A stretch of 64,000 bases of DNA from an uncultured Pelagibacteraceae bacterium (lineage in GTDB: Bacteria; Pseudomonadota; Alphaproteobacteria; Pelagibacterales; Pelagibacteraceae). Position numbers and translations under genes: made by a program. How positions within the stretch are numbered: the first letter of the stretch is position 1; each line of letters opens with the position of its first letter. The notes beneath the pieces are model-generated. The model saw only the letters and a program-made list of their open reading frames with translations. It did not search any database and was not told where the DNA came from. Below are positions 10,648-20,152 of this stretch, in pieces. Location: contig CACMVB010000003.1 in NCBI GenBank assembly GCA_902617025.1, positions 106,352 through 170,351 on the forward strand. The letters run 5' to 3'.

Positions 10648-11687
10648 TAGTTTACTCTTATTTTTTTCCCAGTTTTAGTACTTCTTAGTATGGCATCAAA
10701 TATTTTAAGCGATTGCAAGCCATCATTTCCACTTACTTTTGGTTTAGCTTTTCCAGACACAACATCGCATAAGTGATCAATTTGATTTATTAAAGTAAAT
10801 CTACTCAAACGAATATTAAAATCTTTATGATAGATTGGTTTCCACCAACTTCTCTCACCTCTATTGTACCAATGTTTTAAATTAGGAAATTGTATCGAGC
10901 CTTTAGTTCCTCCAATAAAATACGCTGATTGATTTGTTACAGGGTAGGCCGGATTTTCTCCAGCTGTAAGCTCATAACTATAAGGAGCTACAATTGTATC
11001 AGAAACACTTAATGTACATAAAGCACCTGATCTAAAGGTAAAATTAACAATTGCGGTATCTTCAACTTCATATTTTCTAATTTTATTTGAGGTTGTTGCT
11101 TGAACATGTGTTATAGGACCTAGCAAGTAACAAATAAGATCAATATCATGGACTAAATTAATACCTAAAGGTCCTCCTCCTTTTTTAATACGCCATTTTT
11201 CTTTGTACCAATCTTTATTTTTATATAACCAGCACATAACGTTAGCAGCAACAATTTTTCCAAGATTTCCACTATCAATCTGTTTTTTTACTTTAGTAAC
11301 AATACTGTTGTGCCTTCTATGATAGCCAATAAGTAGGTGTGTTTTATTTTTTTTGGAACTTTGAATAATTTTTTTTGCTTTTGAGATACTATTTGAAATT
11401 GGTTTCTCTAATAAAACAGGTATTTTAGCATTTAAGAAACTGATTGTATGTTTTTCATGAAATTGATTAGGAGTAGCTACAATTACTGCATCAGGCTTAT
11501 TTTTTTTTAATAAATATTTTGATGACCTATAAAATGGAACTTTAAATTTTTTGGCATGTAATTCTGATTTTTTATTTAAATCAACAATTGAATGTAGCTT
11601 AGCTCTTTTGGAAAGATTTAAAGCTTTTAAATGCTGACTGCCCATCAGTCCAATACCAACAACTGCTATTTTTATCTTTTTTTTCAT
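10647..11687 (-). CDS. Gfo/Idh/MocA-family oxidoreductase
   Basis: VAVVGIGLMGSQHLKAL, VLLEKPISNSISKAKKI, GGPLGINLVHDIDLICYLLG. Confidence 0.92.
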   Translation of the reverse strand: MKKKIKIAVVGIGLMGSQHLKALNLSKRAKLHSIVDLNKKSELHAKKFKVPFYRSSKYLLKKNKPDAVIVATPNQFHEKHTISFLNAKIPVLLEKPISNSISKAKKIIQSSKKNKTHLLIGYHRRHNSIVTKVKKQIDSGNLGKIVAANVMCWLYKNKDWYKEKWRIKKGGGPLGINLVHDIDLICYLLGPITHVQATTSNKIRKYEVEDTAIVNFTFRSGALCTLSVSDTIVAPYSYELTAGENPAYPVTNQSAYFIGGTKGSIQFPNLKHWYNRGERSWWKPIYHKDFNIRLSRFTLINQIDHLCDVVSGKAKPKVSGNDGLQSLKIFDAILRSTKTGKKIRVN

Positions 11688-12337
11688 GTAAATATCTTAT
11701 TTGATATATCAACTTGATTTGGATGAATACATGCTTTACCACCAAAACCTAATTTTTTTACTATATTACATGAGGTCTCAAACCCATTTAAATCTTTAAA
11801 ATTTAAATATGAGGTATCAATCGGTTTTTTAATATTTTTAGATTTATTTACTATATTTTTTCTAAATTCTAGTATTTCATTTTCATCTTCTGAAACTTTC
11901 AGATTTATTGATTTTGCTAAATCATGAGAACCAAAAGATATTATTTGAATTCTTTCTGAAAAAGAACAAATTTCCTCAAGATTAGCTAGACCGTTTATAC
12001 TTTCCAAAATTGGTATTACATCGGTTTTCAATCTTTCTGTTTTTTTTAATAATGTATCTATCTCAACTAACTGTTTTTTTGACTCTGTAAAAGGCAAGAA
12101 TATACCAGGAAATTTTTCAGAAGTTACAAATTCTAAATCAGAATTCTTATCTATTCTAATATATGTATGATCTTTATTAACATTGCATTCTTTAATTATT
12201 TTTTTTGCATGTTCTTTCTGATCCTCAGGAACTGTTGATTCTAAATCGAGAACTATTAAATCTGCATTTAATGTATAAGCCTTTTTAATTTTTTTTTCTT
12301 CATGTCCTGGAACGAATAAAACAGATCTATATTTCAT
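11684..12337 (-). CDS. CitE-like / HpcH/HpaI aldolase-citrate lyase beta family protein
   Basis: RSVLFVPGHEEKKIKKA, DLIVLDLESTVPEDQK, PILESINGLANLEEIC, GKACIHPNQV. Confidence 0.9.
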   Translation of the reverse strand: MKYRSVLFVPGHEEKKIKKAYTLNADLIVLDLESTVPEDQKEHAKKIIKECNVNKDHTYIRIDKNSDLEFVTSEKFPGIFLPFTESKKQLVEIDTLLKKTERLKTDVIPILESINGLANLEEICSFSERIQIISFGSHDLAKSINLKVSEDENEILEFRKNIVNKSKNIKKPIDTSYLNFKDLNGFETSCNIVKKLGFGGKACIHPNQVDISNKIFT

Positions 12338-13415
12338 ACTTACTTAATTTATTAAAATCTAAATCAATTCCAAGTCCTGGTCCTGAAGGTAATTTATACT
12401 TTCCATTTAACGCTCTTTTAAAATTTGGATAAAATTCTTGATCAATATCCAAATAGAATCTTTCTATATAGGTGTCCTTTTCCATTAACGCAGCTAATTG
12501 AAGTGTAGCTAAAAAACCTGGTCCAAAATAAGCAGTATGAGGCATTACAGAGATATCATTTTTTTCTGCATGCTGAATTATTTTGAACATCTCGTAAATA
12601 CCACCAACTTTTATTACTGACGGTTGAACAAAAGTAACTGCTTTTTGTTTAATCATTGATTTAAACTCAAATTCTGTACATGCATTCTCTCCACAAGCTA
12701 TAGGTAATCCTAGTTCTTTATTTAATTTTGCGAGAGTTTCATAATCTTCTGGTGGGTAAATAGGTTCTTCTAACCAAGTGAGTTTCATGCTTTTTAAAAA
12801 ATCTTTTTTGGATAGTGTTTCTTCATAAGTCCAAGGACAATTAGTGTCTAACATCAAAGGAAGATTACCTGTTCCTTTTCTTCCAGCCTCAATGCAATCA
12901 TTTTCTATTTCATGAAGTTTTATAGCTTGGTAACCATCATCTAATGATTGCTTACATTTCTGTTCTATAATTTTCGGATCTCCATATCTAAAAAGACTTG
13001 AATAAGCTTTGAATAAATCTTTATTTTTTTTTCCTAACAATTCATGAATTGGCTTATTCTTTTCTTTGCCTAAAGCATCCCATAATGCAATTTCAACACC
13101 AGATATTGCAAACATTGTTATCCCATATCTACCAAATAAGTGCAAAGATTTTTGAAGGGTTAAAAGAAGTTCCGGTATATTACTCATATCTTTTCCAACG
13201 AGTAAGGGAGCCACCATTTCTTCAATTGCTATTTTTACTGCTTTCCAACTTGTATAACCAAAGGCTTCACCCCAACCAGTGATACCTTTATCTGTTTCAA
13301 TTTTTACTAAGTTAAATTCTAAACTTTTCCATTCTTTTCCATGAAAAATTACCTTTTTTCCTCCATGGCTAAACGGCATACTCAAAGTGATTGCTTTGAT
13401 TGATTTAACTTTCAT
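12327..13415 (-). CDS. Mandelate racemase/muconate lactonizing enzyme family protein (enolase superfamily)
   Basis: Metal ligands readable as LMLDTNCPW, WLEEPIYPPED and CGENACTEFEF; VMPHTAYFGPGFLATLQLAA; AIKLHE on the base strand. Confidence 0.92.
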   Translation of the reverse strand: MKVKSIKAITLSMPFSHGGKKVIFHGKEWKSLEFNLVKIETDKGITGWGEAFGYTSWKAVKIAIEEMVAPLLVGKDMSNIPELLLTLQKSLHLFGRYGITMFAISGVEIALWDALGKEKNKPIHELLGKKNKDLFKAYSSLFRYGDPKIIEQKCKQSLDDGYQAIKLHEIENDCIEAGRKGTGNLPLMLDTNCPWTYEETLSKKDFLKSMKLTWLEEPIYPPEDYETLAKLNKELGLPIACGENACTEFEFKSMIKQKAVTFVQPSVIKVGGIYEMFKIIQHAEKNDISVMPHTAYFGPGFLATLQLAALMEKDTYIERFYLDIDQEFYPNFKRALNGKYKLPSGPGLGIDLDFNKLSKYEI

Positions 13416-14185
13416 TATCTAAATTTTTTAAAATTTGGCTTTCTTTTTTCTAGAAAGGCTTTGGCGCCTTCTGCCTGTTCACCAGTTTTAAAATAACCAG
13501 GAGCAACTTCTTCAACCATTCCTTTTTGGGTAATCTTTAAAATTTCTTCAAATTGTTTTCTAAAACTGGCTTTCAATATCTTCAAACAAGTTGGAGCAGC
13601 TTTTAATATTTCATCGCCATACTTTTTAACTTCCTCGTCTAATTTATCTTTTTTTACTACTGAATTTACCAAGCCCCAATTCATCATCTCTTTTGCTGAG
13701 TATCTTTTGCAAGTCATCCACATTTCTCTTGCACGTTTGTGTCCTAAAATATTTGCAGAGTGGGCAACGATAGCTCCTCCGGCTGGAGAACCAACTCTGG
13801 GGCCATTTTGACCAAATATAGAATTCTCACTTGCTATAGTTAAATCACAAAAATAAGCCATATGATTTCCACCGCCAATCGCGTATCCATCCACTTTAGC
13901 TATGATTGGTTTGCTACATTTTGTTAAGTGAATGTGAAATTCGTATTCATGATCTTGAAATTCTTTAGAGCTTTCCCAGTTCATATCTCCACCTGAACAA
14001 AATGCTCTATCTCCAGCACCTGATAAAACAATTACTCCAACTGCTTTATCTTTTTCTGCATTGTCGAGAGCTGCCTTAAGTTCTTGAAGAGTTACTGGTG
14101 TAAAAGCATTTAATACCTTAGGTCTATTAATAGTGACATGAGCGTAATCACCTTTAACTTCATATAATATATCTTTAAATTGCAT
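13415..14185 (-). CDS. Enoyl-CoA hydratase/isomerase family protein, MenB/BadI-like subgroup
   Basis: VTINRPKVLNAFTPVTLQEL, FCSGGDMNW, KVDGYAIGGGNHMAYFCDLTIAS, GPRVGSPAGG, REMWMTCKRYSAKEMMNWGLVN, EGAKAFLEKRKPNFKKFR. Confidence 0.92.
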   Translation of the reverse strand: MQFKDILYEVKGDYAHVTINRPKVLNAFTPVTLQELKAALDNAEKDKAVGVIVLSGAGDRAFCSGGDMNWESSKEFQDHEYEFHIHLTKCSKPIIAKVDGYAIGGGNHMAYFCDLTIASENSIFGQNGPRVGSPAGGAIVAHSANILGHKRAREMWMTCKRYSAKEMMNWGLVNSVVKKDKLDEEVKKYGDEILKAAPTCLKILKASFRKQFEEILKITQKGMVEEVAPGYFKTGEQAEGAKAFLEKRKPNFKKFR

Positions 14186-16088
14186 GAGATCTAATCTCCT
14201 CTATAGATTCTGGATTTAATAGCGTTGATAAATCACCTGGATCTTGGTTTGCTAAACATGATTTTATAACTCTTCTCATAATTTTCATATTTCTTGTTTT
14301 AGGCAAATCTTTTACAAAAATTACTTTATCAGGCTTAAATGATTTCCCTAAATCTTTTATAACTAAATCTTCAAAAAAACTTTCTTTTTGATCATTATTT
14401 TCTGCAGGAACTATAAATAAAATAATTTTTGACCCTTTATTTTCATCAGGTATTCCAACAGCAGCAACCTCTTTTGTTTTTCCACTTTTTACTATAACAC
14501 TCTCTAGCTCAGAAGGACCTATTCTTTTTCCTGATACTTTAATAGTATCATCAGATCTTCCATGTAAATACCAATGACCATCAGCATCTCTACTTGCAAG
14601 ATCACCATGCACCCAATAATCTTTAATTACACTCCAATAATTATCGATGTAACGTTTATCATCGTTCCATAAGCTCTTAGTTAATCCGATTGATGATTTT
14701 CTCATGACTAATTCACCCATCTCATTTGTGGAAACTTTTTGTCCATCTAAATTTAAGATATCTGCGCTCATTCCGGGAATAGGAGCATTAAAAGATCCAA
14801 CTTTAAAAGGACGATGTAAACAACAATGTAAAATAGAACCAGAAACTTCAGTGCCTCCAGCTGAATTCATTATAGGAACTTTAGATTTACCTATGACTTG
14901 AAATAACCATTTCCAAGGTTTTTCCGTCCAAGGTTCTCCTCCAGTACAAATCATTCTTAATGAACTTAAATCTAAATCTTTAAAAAGTTTTTCATTTTTA
15001 ATCATTTGCGCTCTGATCAGAGCAGGGGAAAGCTCTGTCCAGGAAACCTTATATTTTTCAATAAGCTTCCAAAAACGAACCTCATCAGGAAAATCAGGAA
15101 CGCCCTCAGCGATTACCATTTGTGCTCCATGTGCAGAAGCTATTGTTGCAGACTTTGAACCCACCATCCATCCCATATCAGCCATACATAAATGAATATC
15201 GGTTTGTCTAAAGTCTGCTAAAACTCCTTCATCAAAAGACATCTTAGCAACTAAACCAATATGAGTATAAACACATCCTTTCGGTTTTCCGGTTGTACCT
15301 GATGTAAAGTGGATAATAGCAGGATCTTCAGCATCGGTTTCCTCAGTTTTTAAATTATCAGAAACATTTTGAAAATTTTCCCAATTAAAGATTTTCTTTC
15401 CTTTCTCTTTTCCTAATAAAAAAATTTTTTCTAAAGAAATGACTTGATCTAATTCATTTTTAATTTGATCAAACATTCTTATTTCTTTTGCTTTTCTAAA
15501 TGTTTTTTCAACAGTAAAAATACCTTTAGCTTTTGCTATATTGAGTCTTTCAATAACTGCTTTTGATCCATATCCAGAGAATAAAGGTAGCACCACACAA
15601 CCAATTTTTAAAATAGCAAAGTAAGCAATGTAAGTTTCTATAAATTGAGGCATGTAAAGTGCGATTACATCACCTTTTTTAAAGCCATTTATTTTTAAAG
15701 TATTTCCAACCTTTGAGATTTGCTTTTCAAATTCTTCATAAGTGATTGAACTTTCTTTGCCATCTTCTCTTTCAGCATAAATAAAAGTGTTTTTGAAAAA
15801 TTTCTTGTCTTTATGTCGATCTATACAATTTAAAACTATATTAGTTTTTCCCTCTATACACCATCTAGTCCAAGGAATACCTTTTGAATCATCTAATATT
15901 TTTGAATAGGGTTTATAAAATTTTAAATCTGAAAATTTTATTACACTGTCCCATAACCATCCTGGATCGGAAAAACTTTTTTTTTCTAACTCATCATAAT
16001 TTTTTAATTTACAATGCTGTATAAACTTAGTTAGCTTTGAATTTTCAATTAGTTCTTTTGATGGTTGCCAAATAATTTCTTTAGACAC
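14175..16088 (-). CDS. AMP-forming acyl-CoA synthetase (acetyl/acetoacetyl-CoA synthetase-like)
   Basis: HFTSGTTGKPKGCVYTH P-loop, DYWVHGDLASRDADGHWYLHGRSDDTIKVSGKRIGPSELES, KTRNMKIMRRVIK catalytic Lys region. Confidence 0.95.
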   Translation of the reverse strand: MSKEIIWQPSKELIENSKLTKFIQHCKLKNYDELEKKSFSDPGWLWDSVIKFSDLKFYKPYSKILDDSKGIPWTRWCIEGKTNIVLNCIDRHKDKKFFKNTFIYAEREDGKESSITYEEFEKQISKVGNTLKINGFKKGDVIALYMPQFIETYIAYFAILKIGCVVLPLFSGYGSKAVIERLNIAKAKGIFTVEKTFRKAKEIRMFDQIKNELDQVISLEKIFLLGKEKGKKIFNWENFQNVSDNLKTEETDAEDPAIIHFTSGTTGKPKGCVYTHIGLVAKMSFDEGVLADFRQTDIHLCMADMGWMVGSKSATIASAHGAQMVIAEGVPDFPDEVRFWKLIEKYKVSWTELSPALIRAQMIKNEKLFKDLDLSSLRMICTGGEPWTEKPWKWLFQVIGKSKVPIMNSAGGTEVSGSILHCCLHRPFKVGSFNAPIPGMSADILNLDGQKVSTNEMGELVMRKSSIGLTKSLWNDDKRYIDNYWSVIKDYWVHGDLASRDADGHWYLHGRSDDTIKVSGKRIGPSELESVIVKSGKTKEVAAVGIPDENKGSKIILFIVPAENNDQKESFFEDLVIKDLGKSFKPDKVIFVKDLPKTRNMKIMRRVIKSCLANQDPGDLSTLLNPESIEEIRSHAI

Positions 16089-16093
16089 AAGTC

Positions 16094-17038
16094 TTATACG
16101 TACATACCCTCTTTAATCTTAATAATATTATACATGAGGTCATTTAAAGGTGTTTTAATCCCATGTTTTTTTCCAATTTTAGAAACAGCTCCACTTATGA
16201 AATCAATTTCTGTTTTTCTATGCTTTACAACATCGAATGCCATAGATGATTTATTAGTTTGTCTTGAGTCTACTATTCTATTGAACATTTCTAAGCAATC
16301 GTTTTCACTTACATCAACTCCATCGGCTTTAGCTACTTCTCTAGTTTCAAGGATTATATCCTTACCTAATTTTCGAGACATAGTTTGATTTTTATTAGAA
16401 ATGTATAAATCCGTATGATGTAAATCAAATATTGCTGATAATGGACCAATTGCTGTTAAAGCAAATAATTTCATCCATTTTCTTCTTTTGATATTTTCTT
16501 CTGCAATAGTTTCTAAGCCATGTGCAGTAAAAGTTTCAGCTAAATCTTTTACTCTATCGCTTGAACCACCTTCGTATTCACCAATCCATGAAGGCAAACT
16601 TGCGTGGTTTTGGATTATTCCAGGACCTTGAATACTAGAGGCTTGTGTTGTTGATCCACCTAAAACTTTTTCTTTACCAGCTATTTTTTGCATGATTTCT
16701 TCATGCCCAATGCCATTTTGAAATGACATCAGCAATGTATTATCACCAATAATATTTTTTGAATTAGATAAAGCTTGCTCTAAAGCTGTAGCTTTACACA
16801 TAATAATTATTGCATCGACTGGCTTTAATGTTTTTGGATCAGTTGTAGCATGGATTTTAATTGTTCTATCTCCGCCATGACCCATCATTTTTAAACCTTT
16901 ACTATTAATTTCGTCCACATGTTCTTTCCAAACATCAATAAGATGAACCTCTAAACCTTTTTCAGCTAACAACCCGCCGAAAAGACAGCCCATAGCACCA
17001 GCACCTAATACTGCAACTTTTGTATCTTTCTTTATCAT
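16094..17038 (-). CDS. Ketopantoate reductase-like (ApbA/PanE family) oxidoreductase
   Basis: KVAVLGAGAMGCLFGGLLAEKG, FQNGIGHEE, KWMKLFALTAIGPLSAI. Confidence 0.88.
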   Translation of the reverse strand: MIKKDTKVAVLGAGAMGCLFGGLLAEKGLEVHLIDVWKEHVDEINSKGLKMMGHGGDRTIKIHATTDPKTLKPVDAIIIMCKATALEQALSNSKNIIGDNTLLMSFQNGIGHEEIMQKIAGKEKVLGGSTTQASSIQGPGIIQNHASLPSWIGEYEGGSSDRVKDLAETFTAHGLETIAEENIKRRKWMKLFALTAIGPLSAIFDLHHTDLYISNKNQTMSRKLGKDIILETREVAKADGVDVSENDCLEMFNRIVDSRQTNKSSMAFDVVKHRKTEIDFISGAVSKIGKKHGIKTPLNDLMYNIIKIKEGMYV

Positions 17039-18093
17039 TAAGCTTTCATTTTTACTTGAACACCAAAGAAGCCTGTTGGTTTGATCATTAAAACAACTAT
17101 CATTAGTAAAAAGGCGTATAAATCTTTGTGACTTCCAGAAATATAAAAAGATGAGGCTGTTTCAAATATTCCAACTGTAAAACCTCCAACTATTGCACCA
17201 GGCAGATTACCAAAACCACCTACGACCGCAGCAGCGAAAGCTTTCATAAGAATGATATAACCCATGAATACAACAACTTGATAAGTTGGGCCTACTAAAG
17301 TTCCTCCAATACCTGCTATGGCACAAGCAATACCAAAAATAATTGATATGTATAGTGGTACATTTATCCCAACCAGATTTGAAACATCTTTGGAGTATGC
17401 TACAGCTCTGATACCTAATCCCATTTTTGTTTTATTTAAAAAGAACCAAAGACCTGCAGCTACAGATAAACCAACTACAATCATCCAAATATAAGTAATC
17501 GGTAAAAATAGTCCTCCAATTTCCATTGGCAAACCTAATTCAGCAGGGAAAGGTTTTGCTACTGGATTCCAAATTAAATAAGCAACATTAATTAAAACTA
17601 CTGAAAGACCAAATCCACATATGATTATTCCCATTCCAGCTACTGTGTAACCACCACCTTTTTTTGTTAGCGGTCTTAAGAAAACTCTTTCAATAAAAAC
17701 CCCAAATAAACCCATTGAAACAAAGGCTGTAAATAAACAAACGACATAAATTATCCAACCATAAGCATCAGGAAATATATTAAAAATCCAATCTTGATTT
17801 CCCAAAAGATTAAACATGGTAAGACCGGCAAAAGCACCTATCATGAAAAATTCGCCGTGAGAAAAATTAACTACATCTAGACCTGTGTAGATTAAGGAAA
17901 TTCCAAGTGCTACTAAGCCGTAAATAATACCAACAGAAAGACCAATTGTTAAAACTGATTTTAGCGATTCAATATTCATATCGGGGCTATTCACACACCA
18001 ACCGATATAGAGAAGCACAAATGTTCCGAATATGATATTTTCACCTTTTTTTCCAATTCTCAGTTTATTAAACATTGGCTTTAGTCCCTCCAA
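17038..18093 (-). CDS. Branched-chain amino acid-type ABC transporter permease (LivH-like)
   Basis: Polytopic; ALGISLIYTGLDVVNFSHGEFFMIGAF and MGLGIRAVAYSKDVSNLVGINV LivH-family signatures. Confidence 0.92.
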   Translation of the reverse strand: MEGLKPMFNKLRIGKKGENIIFGTFVLLYIGWCVNSPDMNIESLKSVLTIGLSVGIIYGLVALGISLIYTGLDVVNFSHGEFFMIGAFAGLTMFNLLGNQDWIFNIFPDAYGWIIYVVCLFTAFVSMGLFGVFIERVFLRPLTKKGGGYTVAGMGIIICGFGLSVVLINVAYLIWNPVAKPFPAELGLPMEIGGLFLPITYIWMIVVGLSVAAGLWFFLNKTKMGLGIRAVAYSKDVSNLVGINVPLYISIIFGIACAIAGIGGTLVGPTYQVVVFMGYIILMKAFAAAVVGGFGNLPGAIVGGFTVGIFETASSFYISGSHKDLYAFLLMIVVLMIKPTGFFGVQVKMKA

Positions 18094-18787
18094 GATATGA
18101 CTCTTTTACACTTTCATCGTACATTAATTTCTTACTATCGCCTTCAACATTGATCACACCGTCTTTAATTACATATCCGTAATCAGCAAGTAATAATGCC
18201 ATCCTAACATTTTGTTCAACGACTAGAACTGTTAATCCATCTTGTCTAATTCTATTAATATTTTTAAAAATATCTAAAACAATTTGAGGCGCTAAAGCAG
18301 CACTAGGTTCGTCTAGCATTATCATTTTAGGATTAGACATTAATCCTCTTCCAATACATAACATTTGCAGCTCTCCACCTGATAAAGTTGCAGCCAACTG
18401 ATCTTTTCTCTCATTTAATCTTGGAAAATAGTTATAAACCTTTTCTAAATTATCTAAAAGTTGTTGTTTGCTTTTTAAAATAAAGCCGCCCAATTTTAAA
18501 TTTTCAGTGACAGACATTGCAGGGAAAACATCCTTTCCTTGAGTTACTTGCACTAATCCTTTTCCAACTATTTCGTGAGCAGGCAAGTTTTGAATTTGTT
18601 CACCATTAAATTCGATCGTACCTTTCCATGATCTAATTAATCCAGATGCAGCTCTTAGAATTGTTGATTTGCCTGTTCCATTACCACCGAGCAATGCAAC
18701 TATAGATTGTTTTTCAACTTTCATATTAGCTCCATTTAAAATTTGCACCGAGCCATATCCAGAAATAAGTTGATTAATCTTAAGCAA
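18068..18787 (-). CDS. Branched-chain amino acid-type ABC transporter ATPase (LivF-like)
   Basis: LLGGNGTGKSTILRAASGL, LSGGELQMLCIGRGLMSNPKMIMLDEP, VEQNVRMAL; TTG start with GGAGG 5' of it. Confidence 0.93.
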   Translation of the reverse strand: MLKINQLISGYGSVQILNGANMKVEKQSIVALLGGNGTGKSTILRAASGLIRSWKGTIEFNGEQIQNLPAHEIVGKGLVQVTQGKDVFPAMSVTENLKLGGFILKSKQQLLDNLEKVYNYFPRLNERKDQLAATLSGGELQMLCIGRGLMSNPKMIMLDEPSAALAPQIVLDIFKNINRIRQDGLTVLVVEQNVRMALLLADYGYVIKDGVINVEGDSKKLMYDESVKESYLGGTKANV

Positions 18788-18886
18788 TTATCCTCCAATT
18801 TTTTTTTCTGATTTACCAAAAATGTAACTATTAGTCATAGACATTATAACTATTATTTTATAGCCTTAGCAACAATTAAATAACAA
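18788..18886. promoter_or_regulatory. Shared divergent intergenic region between livF-like and the substrate-binding protein gene
   Basis: 99 bp AT-rich gap between head-to-head operons, with several TATAAT-like hexamers; no specific operator identified. Confidence 0.55.
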
Positions 18887-18898
18887 ATGGGGGAAATA

Positions 18899-20089
18899 AT
18901 GAATAAACTTAAATTTGTTTTTTCAGCAATTGTCTTTTCCGCAGGTTTAGTAATCACAACTTTAGCTCAAGCAGAAACAATCAAAATTGGTGTTTCTTTT
19001 AGAATGCTATCAGATGTTGGTTATAAACACGGAGAGTTAATTACTGATACTGTTGCAAAGTGGAATAAAGAAGGCACTATCAACGGTCAAAAAATCGACT
19101 TAACACTTTATAACGATGAGTGTAAATCTGAAAAAGGTGTAGCAAACGCAACAAAACTTGCTTACCAAGATAAAGTTCACGTTATAATTGGATCTAGCTG
19201 TAGTTCTGTAACATTACCTATGGTACCTGTTTCAGCTAAAGCTAAAGTTCCACAAATCATACCTCACTCAACAAATGCTGACATTACTAAAAAAGGTAGT
19301 GAATACATTTTTAGAGTACCTGTATCATCAAGATTTTACAAAATCGTACAAGGTAAATTTACTGCAGAAAATCAAGGTACTAAGATAGCGTATATCTATG
19401 GTCCAGATGCTGCTGGTAAAGATTTTGCATTATCTTTAGCTGATTACATGAGAGAGAACTACAACGTTGAGCCAACTTATATGGTTCAATCTGGAGAAAA
19501 AGAAACTGACTTTAGAAGTTACTTAACTAAAGCTAAAGCTACTAATCCAGAAGTTCTTGTAATTTCAGCTTTATTGGATGAAACAGTTAGAGGACTTGTA
19601 CAATCGTATGAAGTTGGAATACCAAAATCTGTTCACAGAGTAACAGCTTCTATTGGTTCTAAAGTAGAGATACCAATAAATGCTGGTTCTGCTGCAAAAG
19701 GTGTAACTTTCTCAGCTGCATTCGCTGCATCTGACACTAGACCTGTAGCTAAGAAATTTGTGAAAATGGTAAAAGACAAATATGGTGTTGTACCTGGTCA
19801 CGACTTTTCACAAATGATGGACTTACTAGATATTCTAGAGATAGCTCTTAAAAAAGTTAAATTCACTGGAGATTTAGCAGCTGACAGAAATAAAGTTAGA
19901 GACGCAATTGCTGCGACAACTGACTTTAGAGGTTTAGCTTCTGGTCCAATCAATTTCTGTAAATCAGGAACGCCTGAGTGTAGAGATGGTAACAGAACTC
20001 CTGTTATGATTGAGTACACTAAAGGTGGAAAAAACTTTAAGACAAAAGTTGCTGGTACTGTAACATTTAATGCTAGCGCTGGTTTATAA
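18899..20089 (+). CDS. Liv-type ABC transporter periplasmic substrate-binding protein
   Basis: Signal peptide MNKLKFVFSAIVFSAGLVITTLAQAE; IKIGVSFRMLSDVGYKHGE, VHVIIGSSCSSVTLPMVPVSAKAKVPQI; ATG 18899 preferred over 18887 because GGGG sits upstream as an SD-like site. Confidence 0.92.
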   Translation: MNKLKFVFSAIVFSAGLVITTLAQAETIKIGVSFRMLSDVGYKHGELITDTVAKWNKEGTINGQKIDLTLYNDECKSEKGVANATKLAYQDKVHVIIGSSCSSVTLPMVPVSAKAKVPQIIPHSTNADITKKGSEYIFRVPVSSRFYKIVQGKFTAENQGTKIAYIYGPDAAGKDFALSLADYMRENYNVEPTYMVQSGEKETDFRSYLTKAKATNPEVLVISALLDETVRGLVQSYEVGIPKSVHRVTASIGSKVEIPINAGSAAKGVTFSAAFAASDTRPVAKKFVKMVKDKYGVVPGHDFSQMMDLLDILEIALKKVKFTGDLAADRNKVRDAIAATTDFRGLASGPINFCKSGTPECRDGNRTPVMIEYTKGGKNFKTKVAGTVTFNASAGL

Positions 20090-20105
20090 TAGTTAAAAAA
20101 ATTGT

Positions 20106-20136
20106 GAGCGGTAGGTAAAACTACCGCTCTTTTTTT
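20106..20136 (+). terminator. Rho-independent terminator-like hairpin after the substrate-binding protein gene
   Basis: Perfect 9-bp stem GAGCGGTAG / CTACCGCTC with GTAAAA loop, followed by T7. Confidence 0.9.
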
Positions 20137-20152
20137 CAAGGAAACCACAAAA

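Noticed and set aside
16065-16388. 107-aa plus-strand ORF antisense to the PanE-like gene
   Set aside because: Overlaps a strongly supported minus-strand gene; no domain signature.
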